DNA from: Flavobacteriaceae bacterium
Lineage (GTDB): Bacteria > Bacteroidota > Bacteroidia > Flavobacteriales > Flavobacteriaceae
Assembly (NCBI GenBank): GCA_018657955.1
Contig: JABHWD010000018.1
Location: forward strand, 1 to 64,000
DNA length: 64,000 nt
Direction: 5' to 3'
The position numbers and the translations under genes are program-made. Of this stretch, positions 56,724 to 64,000 are shown piece after piece. Below the pieces are notes generated by a model. That model ran no database searches, was not told the origin of the DNA, and saw only the letters and a program-made list of their open reading frames with translations. Position 1 is the first letter of the stretch, and the number at the start of each line of letters is the position of its first letter.

Positions 56724-57812
56724 TTATTTTAATTTTATAGGATTCCCTGCTTTTTCATTCTCTATGATCACGCCAGTTAATTTTGCAATAGTTGGTGCAA
56801 TTTGATTAACATAATATTCCCCTTTTTCTAATCTTGGCTCTTTTATGTCTGGGCCTAAAATTGCAAGCCATGTATATTCGCAACCATTAGCTCCACTTCC
56901 ATGACTAGTCCACATTGAGTTGGGCACATCACCATCACCTCTTCCATGATCAGTAGTAATAAACATATATGTATTGTCCTTATAAAAAGGATGGTCTTGT
57001 AGATAGGTCCATAGCTCCTCAATCATTTTGTCGGTATTATGTAATGACGCTATATAATCATCATAGCTTCCTGCATGAGAAAAGCTATCAGTTTCATCAT
57101 AAGAAATATAAACTGCTTTTGGGCTTCTGTTTTTAATATGCTCCATTGACAGAATGTGAGTAAATAAATCATATCGCACATTATCTCTAAAGAGCGGAAT
57201 CATAGTCTGATAATTTTCAATAAAAGATTCAAGTTTAGATAATTTGTCGTTTTCTAAATTACTATATCCAGCACTGACAGGAACCCCGCTTCTCTTATCA
57301 TTAATTATAAAAGGAAAAACATCCCAGCTGCAAAAAGCAGCAACTTTACCAGAATAATTTTCATTGGCATTAAGTAGCTCTAATATTGTTTTGTTTTTAT
57401 TGTATATTTTATTGTTACTTCTGATAGAATCATCCGCAAATCCAGTTAAAATTTCATTATATCCTGGATAGGAAAATAATTGATCATTGGTTAGTTTTAA
57501 GACTGATCCTTCATTCTTGTTTCCAATTAATATTCCATTTTTATTAATATAGTTTCCAAAGAAAGGAAGTAGTTTTTGCTGGCGTTTTTTATTATTATCG
57601 CTTAAGAACATTTCTTTGAGTAAAGCAGAATTCTTAGTGAATTTTTTATTTTCAATAAGATCCAAATCAACACCATTAAATACTTCCTGCCATCTTACGC
57701 CATCAAGAGTAATTAAAATAATGTTTGGGCTATTATTGTCATTAGACTCGCTAGATTCTACACATGACGACAGAACAATTATTGATATAAGTAAAAGAAT
57801 AAATTTTCTCAT
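56724..57812 (-). CDS. Alkaline-phosphatase-superfamily lipoprotein
   Basis: This 362-residue protein starts with a lipoprotein signal (lipobox ending SSC near residue 17). The alkaline phosphatase fold is indicated by metal ligands NIILITLDGVRW (Asp), SYDETDSFSHAGSYDD (Asp/His), TTDHGRGDG (Asp-His) and TSHGSG (His). The nucleophile may be the Ser in FSYPGYNEILTG. Members hydrolyse phosphate or phosphodiester (or sulfate) esters outside the cell; the substrate is not known. It shares a promoter region with the divergent nnr. Confidence 0.82.
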   Translation of the reverse strand: MRKFILLLISIIVLSSCVESSESNDNNSPNIILITLDGVRWQEVFNGVDLDLIENKKFTKNSALLKEMFLSDNNKKRQQKLLPFFGNYINKNGILIGNKNEGSVLKLTNDQLFSYPGYNEILTGFADDSIRSNNKIYNKNKTILELLNANENYSGKVAAFCSWDVFPFIINDKRSGVPVSAGYSNLENDKLSKLESFIENYQTMIPLFRDNVRYDLFTHILSMEHIKNRSPKAVYISYDETDSFSHAGSYDDYIASLHNTDKMIEELWTYLQDHPFYKDNTYMFITTDHGRGDGDVPNSMWTSHGSGANGCEYTWLAILGPDIKEPRLEKGEYYVNQIAPTIAKLTGVIIENEKAGNPIKLK

Positions 57813-57851
57813 TTTAATTTTTTTGTTTAGTATTTTAGTTTTGTCAAGATG

Positions 57852-57866
57852 AAAGGATTATCCTTT
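57852..57866. repeat. 15-bp palindrome in the phosphatase/nnr divergent spacer
   Basis: AAAGGATTATCCTTT is a perfect 7-bp palindrome around a central T. It lies in the 126-bp gap between two divergent genes, a position suited to an operator. No regulator gene is adjacent, so this is only suggestive. Confidence 0.35.
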
Positions 57867-57938
57867 GTCTCGCTTTGTAAATGTATAAAAGAAAAATAAT
57901 TAGTGTGAAAAAAATAAATTTTAATATAATTTTGATAG

Positions 57939-59426
57939 ATGATGAATGATTTAAAAAAAATATTAAATGCAGAGCAAATAAGAAATGTTGATAATCATAC
58001 TATTAGCAATAAACCAATCCCATCTATTGATTTAATGGAATATGCTTCTAATTGTTTCGTGAATTCAATTTGGGACAAACAATTCATAACAAAAAAAATA
58101 GCTGTAGTTTGTGGAACTGGCAATAATGGTGGAGATGGTCTAGCCATTTCAAGATTATTGAAAGAAAAAAAGGTTTCTGTCAAGACATATTTTTTAAATA
58201 TCAGCTCCAAAATATCTAAAGATTGTCAATTAAATCTAACGAAACTTGGTTCAGTAGAAGAATTAACAAATTCTGATCCGATACCAAATTTTTCTAAGTA
58301 TGATCTAATAATAGATGCAATATTTGGCACAGGCCTTTCAAAGCCTGTAGGAGGATATTATACTAGAATCATTGATTCAATAAACAGTCAGGAATGTTCC
58401 ATTTATTCTGTTGACATTCCGTCAGGAATGTACTGCGATAAAATTTCGGATTCAAAACATATAATTAATGCAGATTTAACAGTTAGTTTTCAAAGACCTA
58501 AATTATCTTTTTTTCTTCCTGAGAGTGGAGCTCATATTAAAAAGTGGAGAATTATAGATATAGGTTTGGATGAAGAATATATTCAAAATATGGATTCCAA
58601 TAAATTTATTATTGATGAGAGGATAAGAAAACATATTAAAACTAGAAATAGGCAATCTCACAAAGGTAATTATGGCAGGGCATTAATAATCGCAGGATCT
58701 ATTGGAAAAATTGGAGCAGCGGTCTTAGCAGCAAAAGCATGCTTAAGAAGTGGTGTGGGACTTCTTACTACTCATACACCAAAATGTGGTTATGAAATCA
58801 TGCAAAAATCTATTCCCGAATCTATGTGTTCCATTGATAAAGCAGAATGTTATATATCTGAATCTCCTGAAATTACTAACTATAATGCTATTGGAATAGG
58901 GCCGGGTTTAGATCAAAAAAAGGATACTAAAGAAATGTTAGAAAAACTCTTTAATAAAGCTAAAAAAGGGACATTAGTTCTAGATGCTGATGCCATCAAT
59001 ATACTAGCAAAGCACAAAGAGCTTATCTCGCTAATACCAAAAAACTCTATTCTAACACCGCATATTAAAGAATTTGAACGCCTGGTGGGAAAATGCAGAA
59101 ATTCCATTGAAAGATTTGAAAAACAAATTGAATTCTCCAAAACTAATAAGTGTATAATTGTATTAAAAAATGCATTTACTACAATTTCTACGCCCATGGG
59201 AGATATTTTCTTTAATACCTCAGGAAATGCAGGAATGGCAACTGCTGGAAGTGGGGACGTGTTAACTGGAATTATTACATCTTTATTAGCACAAAAATAT
59301 GATCCAGCTATTGCTGCTACACTAGGTGTTTATTGCCATGGTCATGCTGGAGATGTTGCCGCAAAAGAAAAAGGAGAACTCGGGTTAATTGCTTCTGATA
59401 TTATAGATCACTTAAAATTTAGCTAA
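57939..59426 (+). CDS. nnr: Bifunctional NAD(P)HX epimerase/dehydratase
   Basis: This 495-residue fusion repairs hydrated NAD(P)H. The N-terminal epimerase domain (about 1-215) has CGTGNNGGDGLAISR and DAIFGTGLSKPVGG, and the C-terminal ADP-dependent dehydratase (about 225-495) has NYGRALIIAGS, GIGPGLD and GSGDVLTGIITSLL, the ribokinase-like nucleotide motif. Length is normal. Its stop codon abuts that of the convergent lipoprotein gene. Confidence 0.95.
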   Translation: MMNDLKKILNAEQIRNVDNHTISNKPIPSIDLMEYASNCFVNSIWDKQFITKKIAVVCGTGNNGGDGLAISRLLKEKKVSVKTYFLNISSKISKDCQLNLTKLGSVEELTNSDPIPNFSKYDLIIDAIFGTGLSKPVGGYYTRIIDSINSQECSIYSVDIPSGMYCDKISDSKHIINADLTVSFQRPKLSFFLPESGAHIKKWRIIDIGLDEEYIQNMDSNKFIIDERIRKHIKTRNRQSHKGNYGRALIIAGSIGKIGAAVLAAKACLRSGVGLLTTHTPKCGYEIMQKSIPESMCSIDKAECYISESPEITNYNAIGIGPGLDQKKDTKEMLEKLFNKAKKGTLVLDADAINILAKHKELISLIPKNSILTPHIKEFERLVGKCRNSIERFEKQIEFSKTNKCIIVLKNAFTTISTPMGDIFFNTSGNAGMATAGSGDVLTGIITSLLAQKYDPAIAATLGVYCHGHAGDVAAKEKGELGLIASDIIDHLKFS

Positions 59427-60158
59427 TTACTTTAGCGTTACTTTTCTAACTACAGGGTTAAAAGGCGAATCAATTAATTCCCCATTAGAATCTAACAATT
59501 CTAATTTGATGGTAACCTCTCCAATAGATAACCCCTCTATATAATACGGAGCCCATTCATCTATCATAAATTCGCTGTCATTAATAGTGGCGCGCACTTT
59601 ATTTCCTTCAGCAGAAATTTCTGTATTTACAAGATAAAAATCAAATAATAATTTTTTTATGTCATCTCCTTCATATACTCCCTTGGGTCTACTATAAAAC
59701 AAAAATTCAGATTCTAAATCATAAGGCTCATAGTCTTCAGGTCCAGAGGGGATTTGCATTAATGAAAATGCGTTTGGATTCTTGACAGATTCATGAAAAG
59801 ATCTTGATAAAAAGAATAAAATTAAATTATTTCCTTGTTTCAATTCTTTTGAAAAACCAGAAGTATAATGAGCAGAATAAGGTCCATTATTTACAATCAT
59901 ATGAATATGTTGACCTTTAGCAGAATTAGCTAAACCATTCTCAATTGCTCCTTCTGTTTGAAGCCCTAACTCATAATTCTCAACATTAAAACTAAAATTG
60001 TTATTTGAATCTTCATCTTCTGCAATTTGGGGAAGAGATAATATTGAATTAGAGAATTCAGGTGACCCCTCAAACTTTGTAATACTAATTGTGGATTGAT
60101 CTGAACATCCAACTATTAGAGACACTATAAGAATAAATGATATATTTTTCATAAACAT
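59427..60158 (-). CDS. Flavobacterial lipoprotein of unknown function
   Basis: This 243-residue protein has a lipobox (LIVGC near residue 18), so it is probably lipid-anchored. The middle motif GLANSAKGQHIHMIVNNGPYSAHY is conserved in a flavobacterial family sometimes labelled phosphopeptide-binding protein; the label is not well founded. No enzyme motif is seen. The C-terminus has beta-rich strands. It is 18 bp downstream of AMP nucleosidase and probably shares its transcript. Confidence 0.75.
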   Translation of the reverse strand: MFMKNISFILIVSLIVGCSDQSTISITKFEGSPEFSNSILSLPQIAEDEDSNNNFSFNVENYELGLQTEGAIENGLANSAKGQHIHMIVNNGPYSAHYTSGFSKELKQGNNLILFFLSRSFHESVKNPNAFSLMQIPSGPEDYEPYDLESEFLFYSRPKGVYEGDDIKKLLFDFYLVNTEISAEGNKVRATINDSEFMIDEWAPYYIEGLSIGEVTIKLELLDSNGELIDSPFNPVVRKVTLK

Positions 60159-60176
60159 AAAACTAATAAAAAATGA

Positions 60177-60947
60177 TTAGAATTTTAGATGCCTAACAGT
60201 ATCCTTATGATTGATAATTTGCTGTAGAGATTCAATGCCAATTGCCAAATGTTTTTTATCAAATAATTCAGAATTTTTATCATCCTTTACTCTAGTTTTA
60301 ACACCTTCTGGAATCATTGGTTGATCCGTAACTAGAAGCAAAGCTCCAATAGGGATTCTATTGTTAAAGCCAACAGTAAATAAAGTTGCTGTTTCCATAT
60401 CAATAGAATATGCTCTGATTTGTTTTAAATAATTTTTGAATTTACCATCAAATTCCCAAACCCTTCTGTTTGTTGTAAAAACAGTTCCCGTCCAATAATC
60501 TATTTTTTGATATTTTAATGCAGAGGAAATGGCCCTTTGTAATGAGAAAGACGGCATTGCTGGAACTTCGATTGGGAAATAATCATTTGAAGTACCTTCT
60601 CCTCTAATAGCTCCAATAGGTAAAATAAAATCTCCTATTTTAATTCTCTTTTTTAATCCACCGCATTTGCCTAAAAAAAGAACAGCCTTAGGCCTTATTG
60701 CAGATAATAAATCCATTATGGTGGCAGCATTTGGACTACCCATTCCAAAATTTATTATTGTAATATTTTCATGTGTGGCTGATGGCATGTTCTTATCAAG
60801 GCCATCAACATTAACATTATTGATTTTAGCAAATTCGTCAACGTATTTTTGAAAATTAGTAAGTAATATGAATTTTCCGAATGAAGTTATTTTTATTCCA
60901 GAATATCTTGTAATCCAATCCTTTACAATATCTTTTTTAGTTTTCAT
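60177..60947 (-). CDS. amn: AMP nucleosidase
   Basis: This 256-residue enzyme of the nucleoside phosphorylase fold splits AMP into adenine and ribose 5-phosphate. It shows INFGMGSPNAATIMDLLSA, FLGKCGGLKKRIKIGD (phosphate-binding) and the catalytic SIDMETATLFTVGF. The short Bacteroidota form lacks the N-terminal regulatory domain of the E. coli enzyme. A TAAATTTG box ends 5 bp before the ATG, so the message may be almost leaderless. Confidence 0.92.
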   Translation of the reverse strand: MKTKKDIVKDWITRYSGIKITSFGKFILLTNFQKYVDEFAKINNVNVDGLDKNMPSATHENITIINFGMGSPNAATIMDLLSAIRPKAVLFLGKCGGLKKRIKIGDFILPIGAIRGEGTSNDYFPIEVPAMPSFSLQRAISSALKYQKIDYWTGTVFTTNRRVWEFDGKFKNYLKQIRAYSIDMETATLFTVGFNNRIPIGALLLVTDQPMIPEGVKTRVKDDKNSELFDKKHLAIGIESLQQIINHKDTVRHLKF

Positions 60948-60952
60948 ATTAC

Positions 60953-60960
60953 AAATTTAC
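60953..60960 (-). promoter_or_regulatory. Candidate -7 element for amn, possibly leaderless
   Basis: On the minus strand TAAATTTG is followed after only 5 bp by the amn ATG. If it is the promoter, transcription would begin at or very near the start codon. Confidence 0.4.
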
Positions 60961-61002
60961 TGCATTTTCATTAAATTGAATAATAATAGACTAAACTATT
61001 AC

Positions 61003-62004
61003 ATGGAGATAAATAATACCTTTTTTCCGGAAAAATTGTATTCCTGCTGGCACCCTGTTGGTTATAGTGATGAAATAAAAATGGACTCACCGTTTGGTAC
61101 ATTTCTTTTGGATGAAGCAATTGTGATTTGGCGTACATCTGATGGCAAGATTCATGCTATGAAAGATCTTTGTATTCATAGAGGTACTGCATTATCATTA
61201 GGCTGGTTAAAAGATGATTGTATTGTTTGCCCTTATCATGCATGGCAATATGATAGGAATGGTGAATGTGTATTAATACCTCAAGCTCCAAATGCAAAAA
61301 TCCCCAGCAAGGCTAATACGCCTAAATATAATTGTATGGAACAATTTGGAATTGTATGGGTGGCTATTAATAAGCCTGTCTATAATCTGCCAAATATTCA
61401 AGAGTTTAATGACAAAAAATGGCAATTTATTAATACTGGGCCTTTTGAATGGGATAGTGATAGTTCTAGACAAGTAGAAAATTTTACTGATTTTGGTCAC
61501 TTCCCCTGGGTACATCCAGGACTCTTAGGTGATCCTGAGCGTCCATTAGTTCCAGAATGTAAAGTACAGGTAAAAGGATCCGTACTTCATTATTCTATTG
61601 TAAGGCCTGAAACTTCTAATACAAATGATTTTCCAATTTTTGCAAATAAAGAAGTTGTAAAACCTGAAAGAAGAAGTGTTTATGAACTACATCTTCCTTA
61701 TACTATTTTATTAAGATTAGGATGGGGTGGTGAAAAAGGTATGATTTACTTTTTTGCATCACAACCGATTTCAAAAAATAAATGTAGAGGATATTGTATT
61801 GTAGGTCGCAACTATAATCATGATGAGCCAGAATCTGTTATTCAAGATTTTGAAAAAGTAATTTTTGATCAAGACAAAAGAATTGTGGAATCTCAGAGAC
61901 CTCAACAAGTTCCATTTGATCTTTCAGAAGAATTGCATCTAAAATTTGATTCAGTTGCTATGAATTATAGAAGAACTATGAAAAAAGAAAAATTATATTA
62001 TTAA
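61003..62004 (+). CDS. Rieske non-haem iron oxygenase alpha subunit
   Basis: The ORF track start at 60868 reads antisense through amn and gives a hydrophobic leader; I choose ATG 61003 (MEINNTFFPEKLYSCWHPVG), giving 333 residues. The Rieske cluster is bound by CIHRG and CPYHAWQYD. The catalytic iron is held by DFGHFPWVHPG (two His) and a late Asp in VIQDFEKVIFDQDKRIVESQRP. It resembles phthalate dioxygenase or vanillate demethylase-type alpha subunits. No reductase or ferredoxin partner is next to it, so it must use one encoded elsewhere. The substrate is unknown. Confidence 0.87.
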   Translation: MEINNTFFPEKLYSCWHPVGYSDEIKMDSPFGTFLLDEAIVIWRTSDGKIHAMKDLCIHRGTALSLGWLKDDCIVCPYHAWQYDRNGECVLIPQAPNAKIPSKANTPKYNCMEQFGIVWVAINKPVYNLPNIQEFNDKKWQFINTGPFEWDSDSSRQVENFTDFGHFPWVHPGLLGDPERPLVPECKVQVKGSVLHYSIVRPETSNTNDFPIFANKEVVKPERRSVYELHLPYTILLRLGWGGEKGMIYFFASQPISKNKCRGYCIVGRNYNHDEPESVIQDFEKVIFDQDKRIVESQRPQQVPFDLSEELHLKFDSVAMNYRRTMKKEKLYY

Positions 62005-62556
62005 TTATCTACTGGCCCAATAGTCCCACTCGCCAGAAGCAACATACCTTTCTAATACATTATCTAGGTTTAGTTTAATTCTTTTTTTAAATGGATCATT
62101 TAGAGATTTGGTATCGATAAACTGCATTATAACAGTACTAACTATTTTTATAATTTCAGATTTAAGGAAATTGATTCCTCTACTCATTATATTATTTTTA
62201 TGAAACTGCTGCACCTTTCCCTTAATAGAATCTTCCTTGCCTAAATAAAAAGATTTTGTAGATCCAGAAATCTTAACAATGCAATTATAGGTAGCCCATC
62301 TCTTATCAAATCCAATAGAAATAATCGGGGCAAGGTGCTTATTATTCTTTTTTAAAAGTAGTGCAACTTCCAGTTGATAATCCTCAACTATCTTAATTCT
62401 GCTATTAAGATCTTTTAATTTCTCAGAAAGCCTTTTCCTTGTTTTTAGTAACCTTTCATATTCAGGTGCTAAAGACTCCAATTCATTTAATTTACTTAAC
62501 TCTTCTTTGTTTAGAAAATTGCCCTTTAGTAATTTTAAGGAAAAATTTGACTTCAT
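62005..62556 (-). CDS. Unrecognised 183-aa protein with coiled-coil N-terminus
   Basis: I do not recognise a family. Residues 20-75 are helical and charged (KTRKRLSEKLKDLNSRIK), suggesting a coiled coil. A central beta-rich part (IISIGFDKRWATYNCIVKISGSTKSFYLG) resembles a small nucleic-acid- or adaptor-like strand hairpin, and the C-terminus is helical. There is no signal peptide. It is convergent with, and directly abuts, the Rieske gene. The gene lies in an accessory-looking strip of the window. Confidence 0.65.
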   Translation of the reverse strand: MKSNFSLKLLKGNFLNKEELSKLNELESLAPEYERLLKTRKRLSEKLKDLNSRIKIVEDYQLEVALLLKKNNKHLAPIISIGFDKRWATYNCIVKISGSTKSFYLGKEDSIKGKVQQFHKNNIMSRGINFLKSEIIKIVSTVIMQFIDTKSLNDPFKKRIKLNLDNVLERYVASGEWDYWASR

Positions 62557-62590
62557 ATAATAAAATATATGAGCAAATATAATAAATGAT

Positions 62591-62638
62591 TTAACTCTAT
62601 ACTAATAAAAAACATATATCTTATTAGTATAGAGTTAA
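62591..62638. repeat. Perfect 18-bp inverted repeat with 12-nt loop
   Basis: TTAACTCTATACTAATAA (62591-62608) and its exact reverse complement (62621-62638) flank a 12-nt loop. There is no T-tract on either side, so a simple intrinsic terminator is not favoured. It lies between the orphan gene (62005-62556) and the apparent gene remnant at 62649. It may be a transcript stabiliser, a protein-binding site or a mobile-element scar. Confidence 0.85.
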
Positions 62639-62648
62639 TAAAAATTAA

Positions 62649-62848
62649 TTAGTCAATAGAAATGTCGCCTTTTGTTTGTGACCAGGCAATAATTTTTCCA
62701 TTTTCAACTTGATACCACTCATTATAAGTTCCATCAGATCCATCAAATCCTGCATTAACCCATTCTCCTCTATTATTACCATAATCGGTCCCCTCAGGTT
62801 TTGAAGGTTTAATAGAAAAACCATAGGCATATCTTCTTCTTTTAAAAT
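62649..62848 (-). pseudogene. Apparent 3' remnant of a protein gene
   Basis: A frame reading NNFKRRRYAYGFSIKPSKPEG and on to GEWVNAGFDGSDGTYNEWYQ ends at a TAA. The composition looks protein-like, unlike the competing frame at 62645. No ATG, GTG or TTG start exists in frame before it runs antisense into the DUF4396 gene near 62850. The gene seems to have lost its 5' end. I cannot identify the family. Confidence 0.4.
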
Positions 62849-62865
62849 TATTGTAAATTGTAGGT

Positions 62866-63285
62866 ATGAATTGGAAATGTAAACACACTTGGAAAAGAGC
62901 AAGAACAAATACTCTATGGTGTTTATTAGGCTGTTCTATTGGAGACTTTGGAACAATATTCTATTTTCAAAATGTAGAACACGATTGGAGTACCTTTGAA
63001 GTAATGAGTTTAGCATTGGTAAACGGATTGTTAACCTCTATTGTTTTAGAAACAATAATTCTTCTAAAACAAATGGGTTTTAAAATTGCGTTAAAAACTG
63101 CCTTAGGTATGAGTTTTATATCAATGTTAGGAATGGAATTATCTATGAATATTACTGACGCACTATTAACTGGTGGTGCGGTATTAACTTGGTGGGCAAT
63201 ACCAATAATGTTATTTATGGGGTTCATAACGCCACTACCTTATAACTATTGGAGATTAAAAAAGTATAATGTAAGTTGTCATTGA
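62866..63285 (+). CDS. DUF4396-family membrane protein
   Basis: This 139-residue protein has three or four hydrophobic helices. The motif RTNTLWCLLGCSIGDFG (about residues 13-29), with its CxxxC pair, followed by GMELSMNITDA and MGFITPLPYNYWRL, fits the DUF4396 family. The function of that family is not established. The segment starting at 62866 is overlapped by the antisense remnant frame, which suggests that this gene arrived or was rearranged at this spot. It faces the penicillin-acylase gene 37 bp away. Confidence 0.75.
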   Translation: MNWKCKHTWKRARTNTLWCLLGCSIGDFGTIFYFQNVEHDWSTFEVMSLALVNGLLTSIVLETIILLKQMGFKIALKTALGMSFISMLGMELSMNITDALLTGGAVLTWWAIPIMLFMGFITPLPYNYWRLKKYNVSCH

Positions 63286-63322
63286 ATTAAAAGAAGAGGA
63301 TGTTCTCTAAATAAAAGCTTTA

Positions 63323-64000
63323 TTATTTTTTAGGGTAATAAACTATTTTATTATATGCATTCTTTGCTATTAAATCTTTAGAATATAATAATTTGAAATA
63401 CTCATCATTAGCCCAAGATTCATATAAATTTCTATAGAAAGGGCTTGAAGGGTCTCCAGATTGACCGGGAGAATTTGTTGCAATGCTATTATCCCAATCT
63501 TTTGTGTCTATTATTACTCTAAAGCTAGCGCCAGAAGACTGATTTAACCCTGAGCCTGTTGATCCAGGAGTATAACTATTACCTCCTCTAGGGTATGTTT
63601 TGAAACTAATTATTTTATTTATAGAATCATTCACAACATCATCAAGAGAGTGGCTAACCTTAATGTGTTTGTAATTACTTTGACCATAAATCCAGTCATT
63701 AACATTACTTCCGAATCTATTTTTTAAATCTTGTACTGATGACATAAAGACATTCTCTAAAAAATTATTTTTTTCTTCAACTTCAAAAGAATTAATTTTT
63801 TCTATAATCTTATAAAGCTGAACCCCTAATAAATTTCTTACTTCTTCAGGCACATACTCCATATAGAAAGAATATATAAGTTGTCTCTCAAAATTCACAT
63901 AAATAGTAGCTTCTACTGAGTTTTTAAATAACTTATTATCCCATTTTTCAAGCATAGAAATATATTTTTTAAACTCTTTCTTAAAACTTACTTTTAAAAG
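63323..64000 (-). CDS. Penicillin-acylase-family enzyme, C-terminal part (partial)
   Basis: The ORF track starts at the internal Met at 63955, but the frame stays open to the right edge (LLKVSFKKEFKKYIS before that Met), so this is the 3' end of a longer gene. The C-terminal signature SSGASFRVIIDTKDWDNSIA followed by NSPGQSGDPSSPFYRNL is diagnostic of penicillin acylases, Ntn-hydrolases that cut amide bonds such as acyl-homoserine lactones or penicillin-like compounds. The N-terminal nucleophile Ser and the alpha subunit are outside the window, so activity cannot be judged. Confidence 0.88.
   Translation of the reverse strand, partial: LLKVSFKKEFKKYISMLEKWDNKLFKNSVEATIYVNFERQLIYSFYMEYVPEEVRNLLGVQLYKIIEKINSFEVEEKNNFLENVFMSSVQDLKNRFGSNVNDWIYGQSNYKHIKVSHSLDDVVNDSINKIISFKTYPRGGNSYTPGSTGSGLNQSSGASFRVIIDTKDWDNSIATNSPGQSGDPSSPFYRNLYESWANDEYFKLLYSKDLIAKNAYNKIVYYPKK

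Noticed and set aside
60868-61002. N-terminal extension of the Rieske ORF (starting MNFPNEVIF...)
   Set aside because: These codons run antisense through the start of amn and its promoter, and do not resemble a Rieske N-terminus. ATG 61003 fits the family.
62645-62908. 87-aa minus-strand ORF overlapping the remnant
   Set aside because: A shifted frame rich in Leu/Met without protein-like pattern; the other frame looks more like coding sequence.

Overview
The window looks like a contiguous piece of chromosome from a low-GC, probably marine, member of the Bacteroidota, most likely Flavobacteriia/Flavobacteriales. The evidence is the alternative complex III gene order, Bacteroidota-type promoters (TTG about 19-21 bases upstream of TAnnTTTG), a PiT-type phosphate transporter with a PhoU-like tail, a flavobacterial rimP-nusA-infB block, an asnS-rpoN-ExbBD neighbourhood, and small families such as DUF6150 and DUF2723. 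I see no plasmid, phage, insertion sequence or CRISPR signature. The genome is very compact: eight of ten convergent gene pairs are separated by 11 bp or less, or overlap.

Layout. Positions 1-7107 (minus strand) carry the electron-transport complex ActABCDE, with the first codons of ActF at the edge. Positions 7262-12106 hold a small SPOR-domain protein facing the rimP-nusA-infB operon, which has an apparent leader attenuator hairpin just downstream of its promoter. Positions 12185-16539 hold a methyltransferase-fold gene joined to tRNA-Gln, a large DUF2723 membrane protein and a cysteine-free thioredoxin-like protein. Positions 16756-22221 hold a sugar MFS transporter abutting a glycosylasparaginase, then DNA polymerase I with a degenerate proofreading site. 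Positions 22358-31886 form a long plus-strand run: rplM-rpsI, rpsB-tsf, pyrH-frr, an RND exporter, asnS and rpoN. Positions 31883-34350 hold the ExbB/ExbD energy-transduction cluster and tRNA-Ser. Positions 34456-41498 hold tatD, odhB (sucB), a lipoprotein esterase, odhA (sucA) and a polyprenyl synthase. Positions 41622-53458 hold aspS, the dgt-mini protein-tadA operon, a porin-phosphate transporter pair, nrdA, nrdB and a dCMP deaminase. Positions 53488-62004 hold dsbD, a DUF6150 repeat protein, tRNA-Arg, a methyltransferase, a phosphatase-superfamily lipoprotein, nnr, a lipoprotein, AMP nucleosidase and a Rieske oxygenase. Positions 62005-64000 are the most accessory-looking part: an orphan protein, a perfect 18-bp inverted repeat, an apparent gene remnant, a DUF4396 membrane protein and the C-terminal part of a penicillin-acylase-family enzyme.

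Most of the window is housekeeping: respiration, translation, the TCA cycle and nucleotide pools. dgt, nrdA, nrdB and the dCMP deaminase lie within about 9 kb and together control dNTP supply. The points most worth a second look are the rimP leader hairpin, the 11-copy octapeptide tail on ribosomal protein S2 with a matching repeat type in IF-2, the proofreading-dead Pol I, a 72-residue mini-protein made of a signal peptide plus a type-IX-secretion-tail-like end, the DUF6150 repeat protein, and the rearranged-looking junction near 62.6-62.9 kb. I did not find a clear new multi-gene defence or biosynthetic system.
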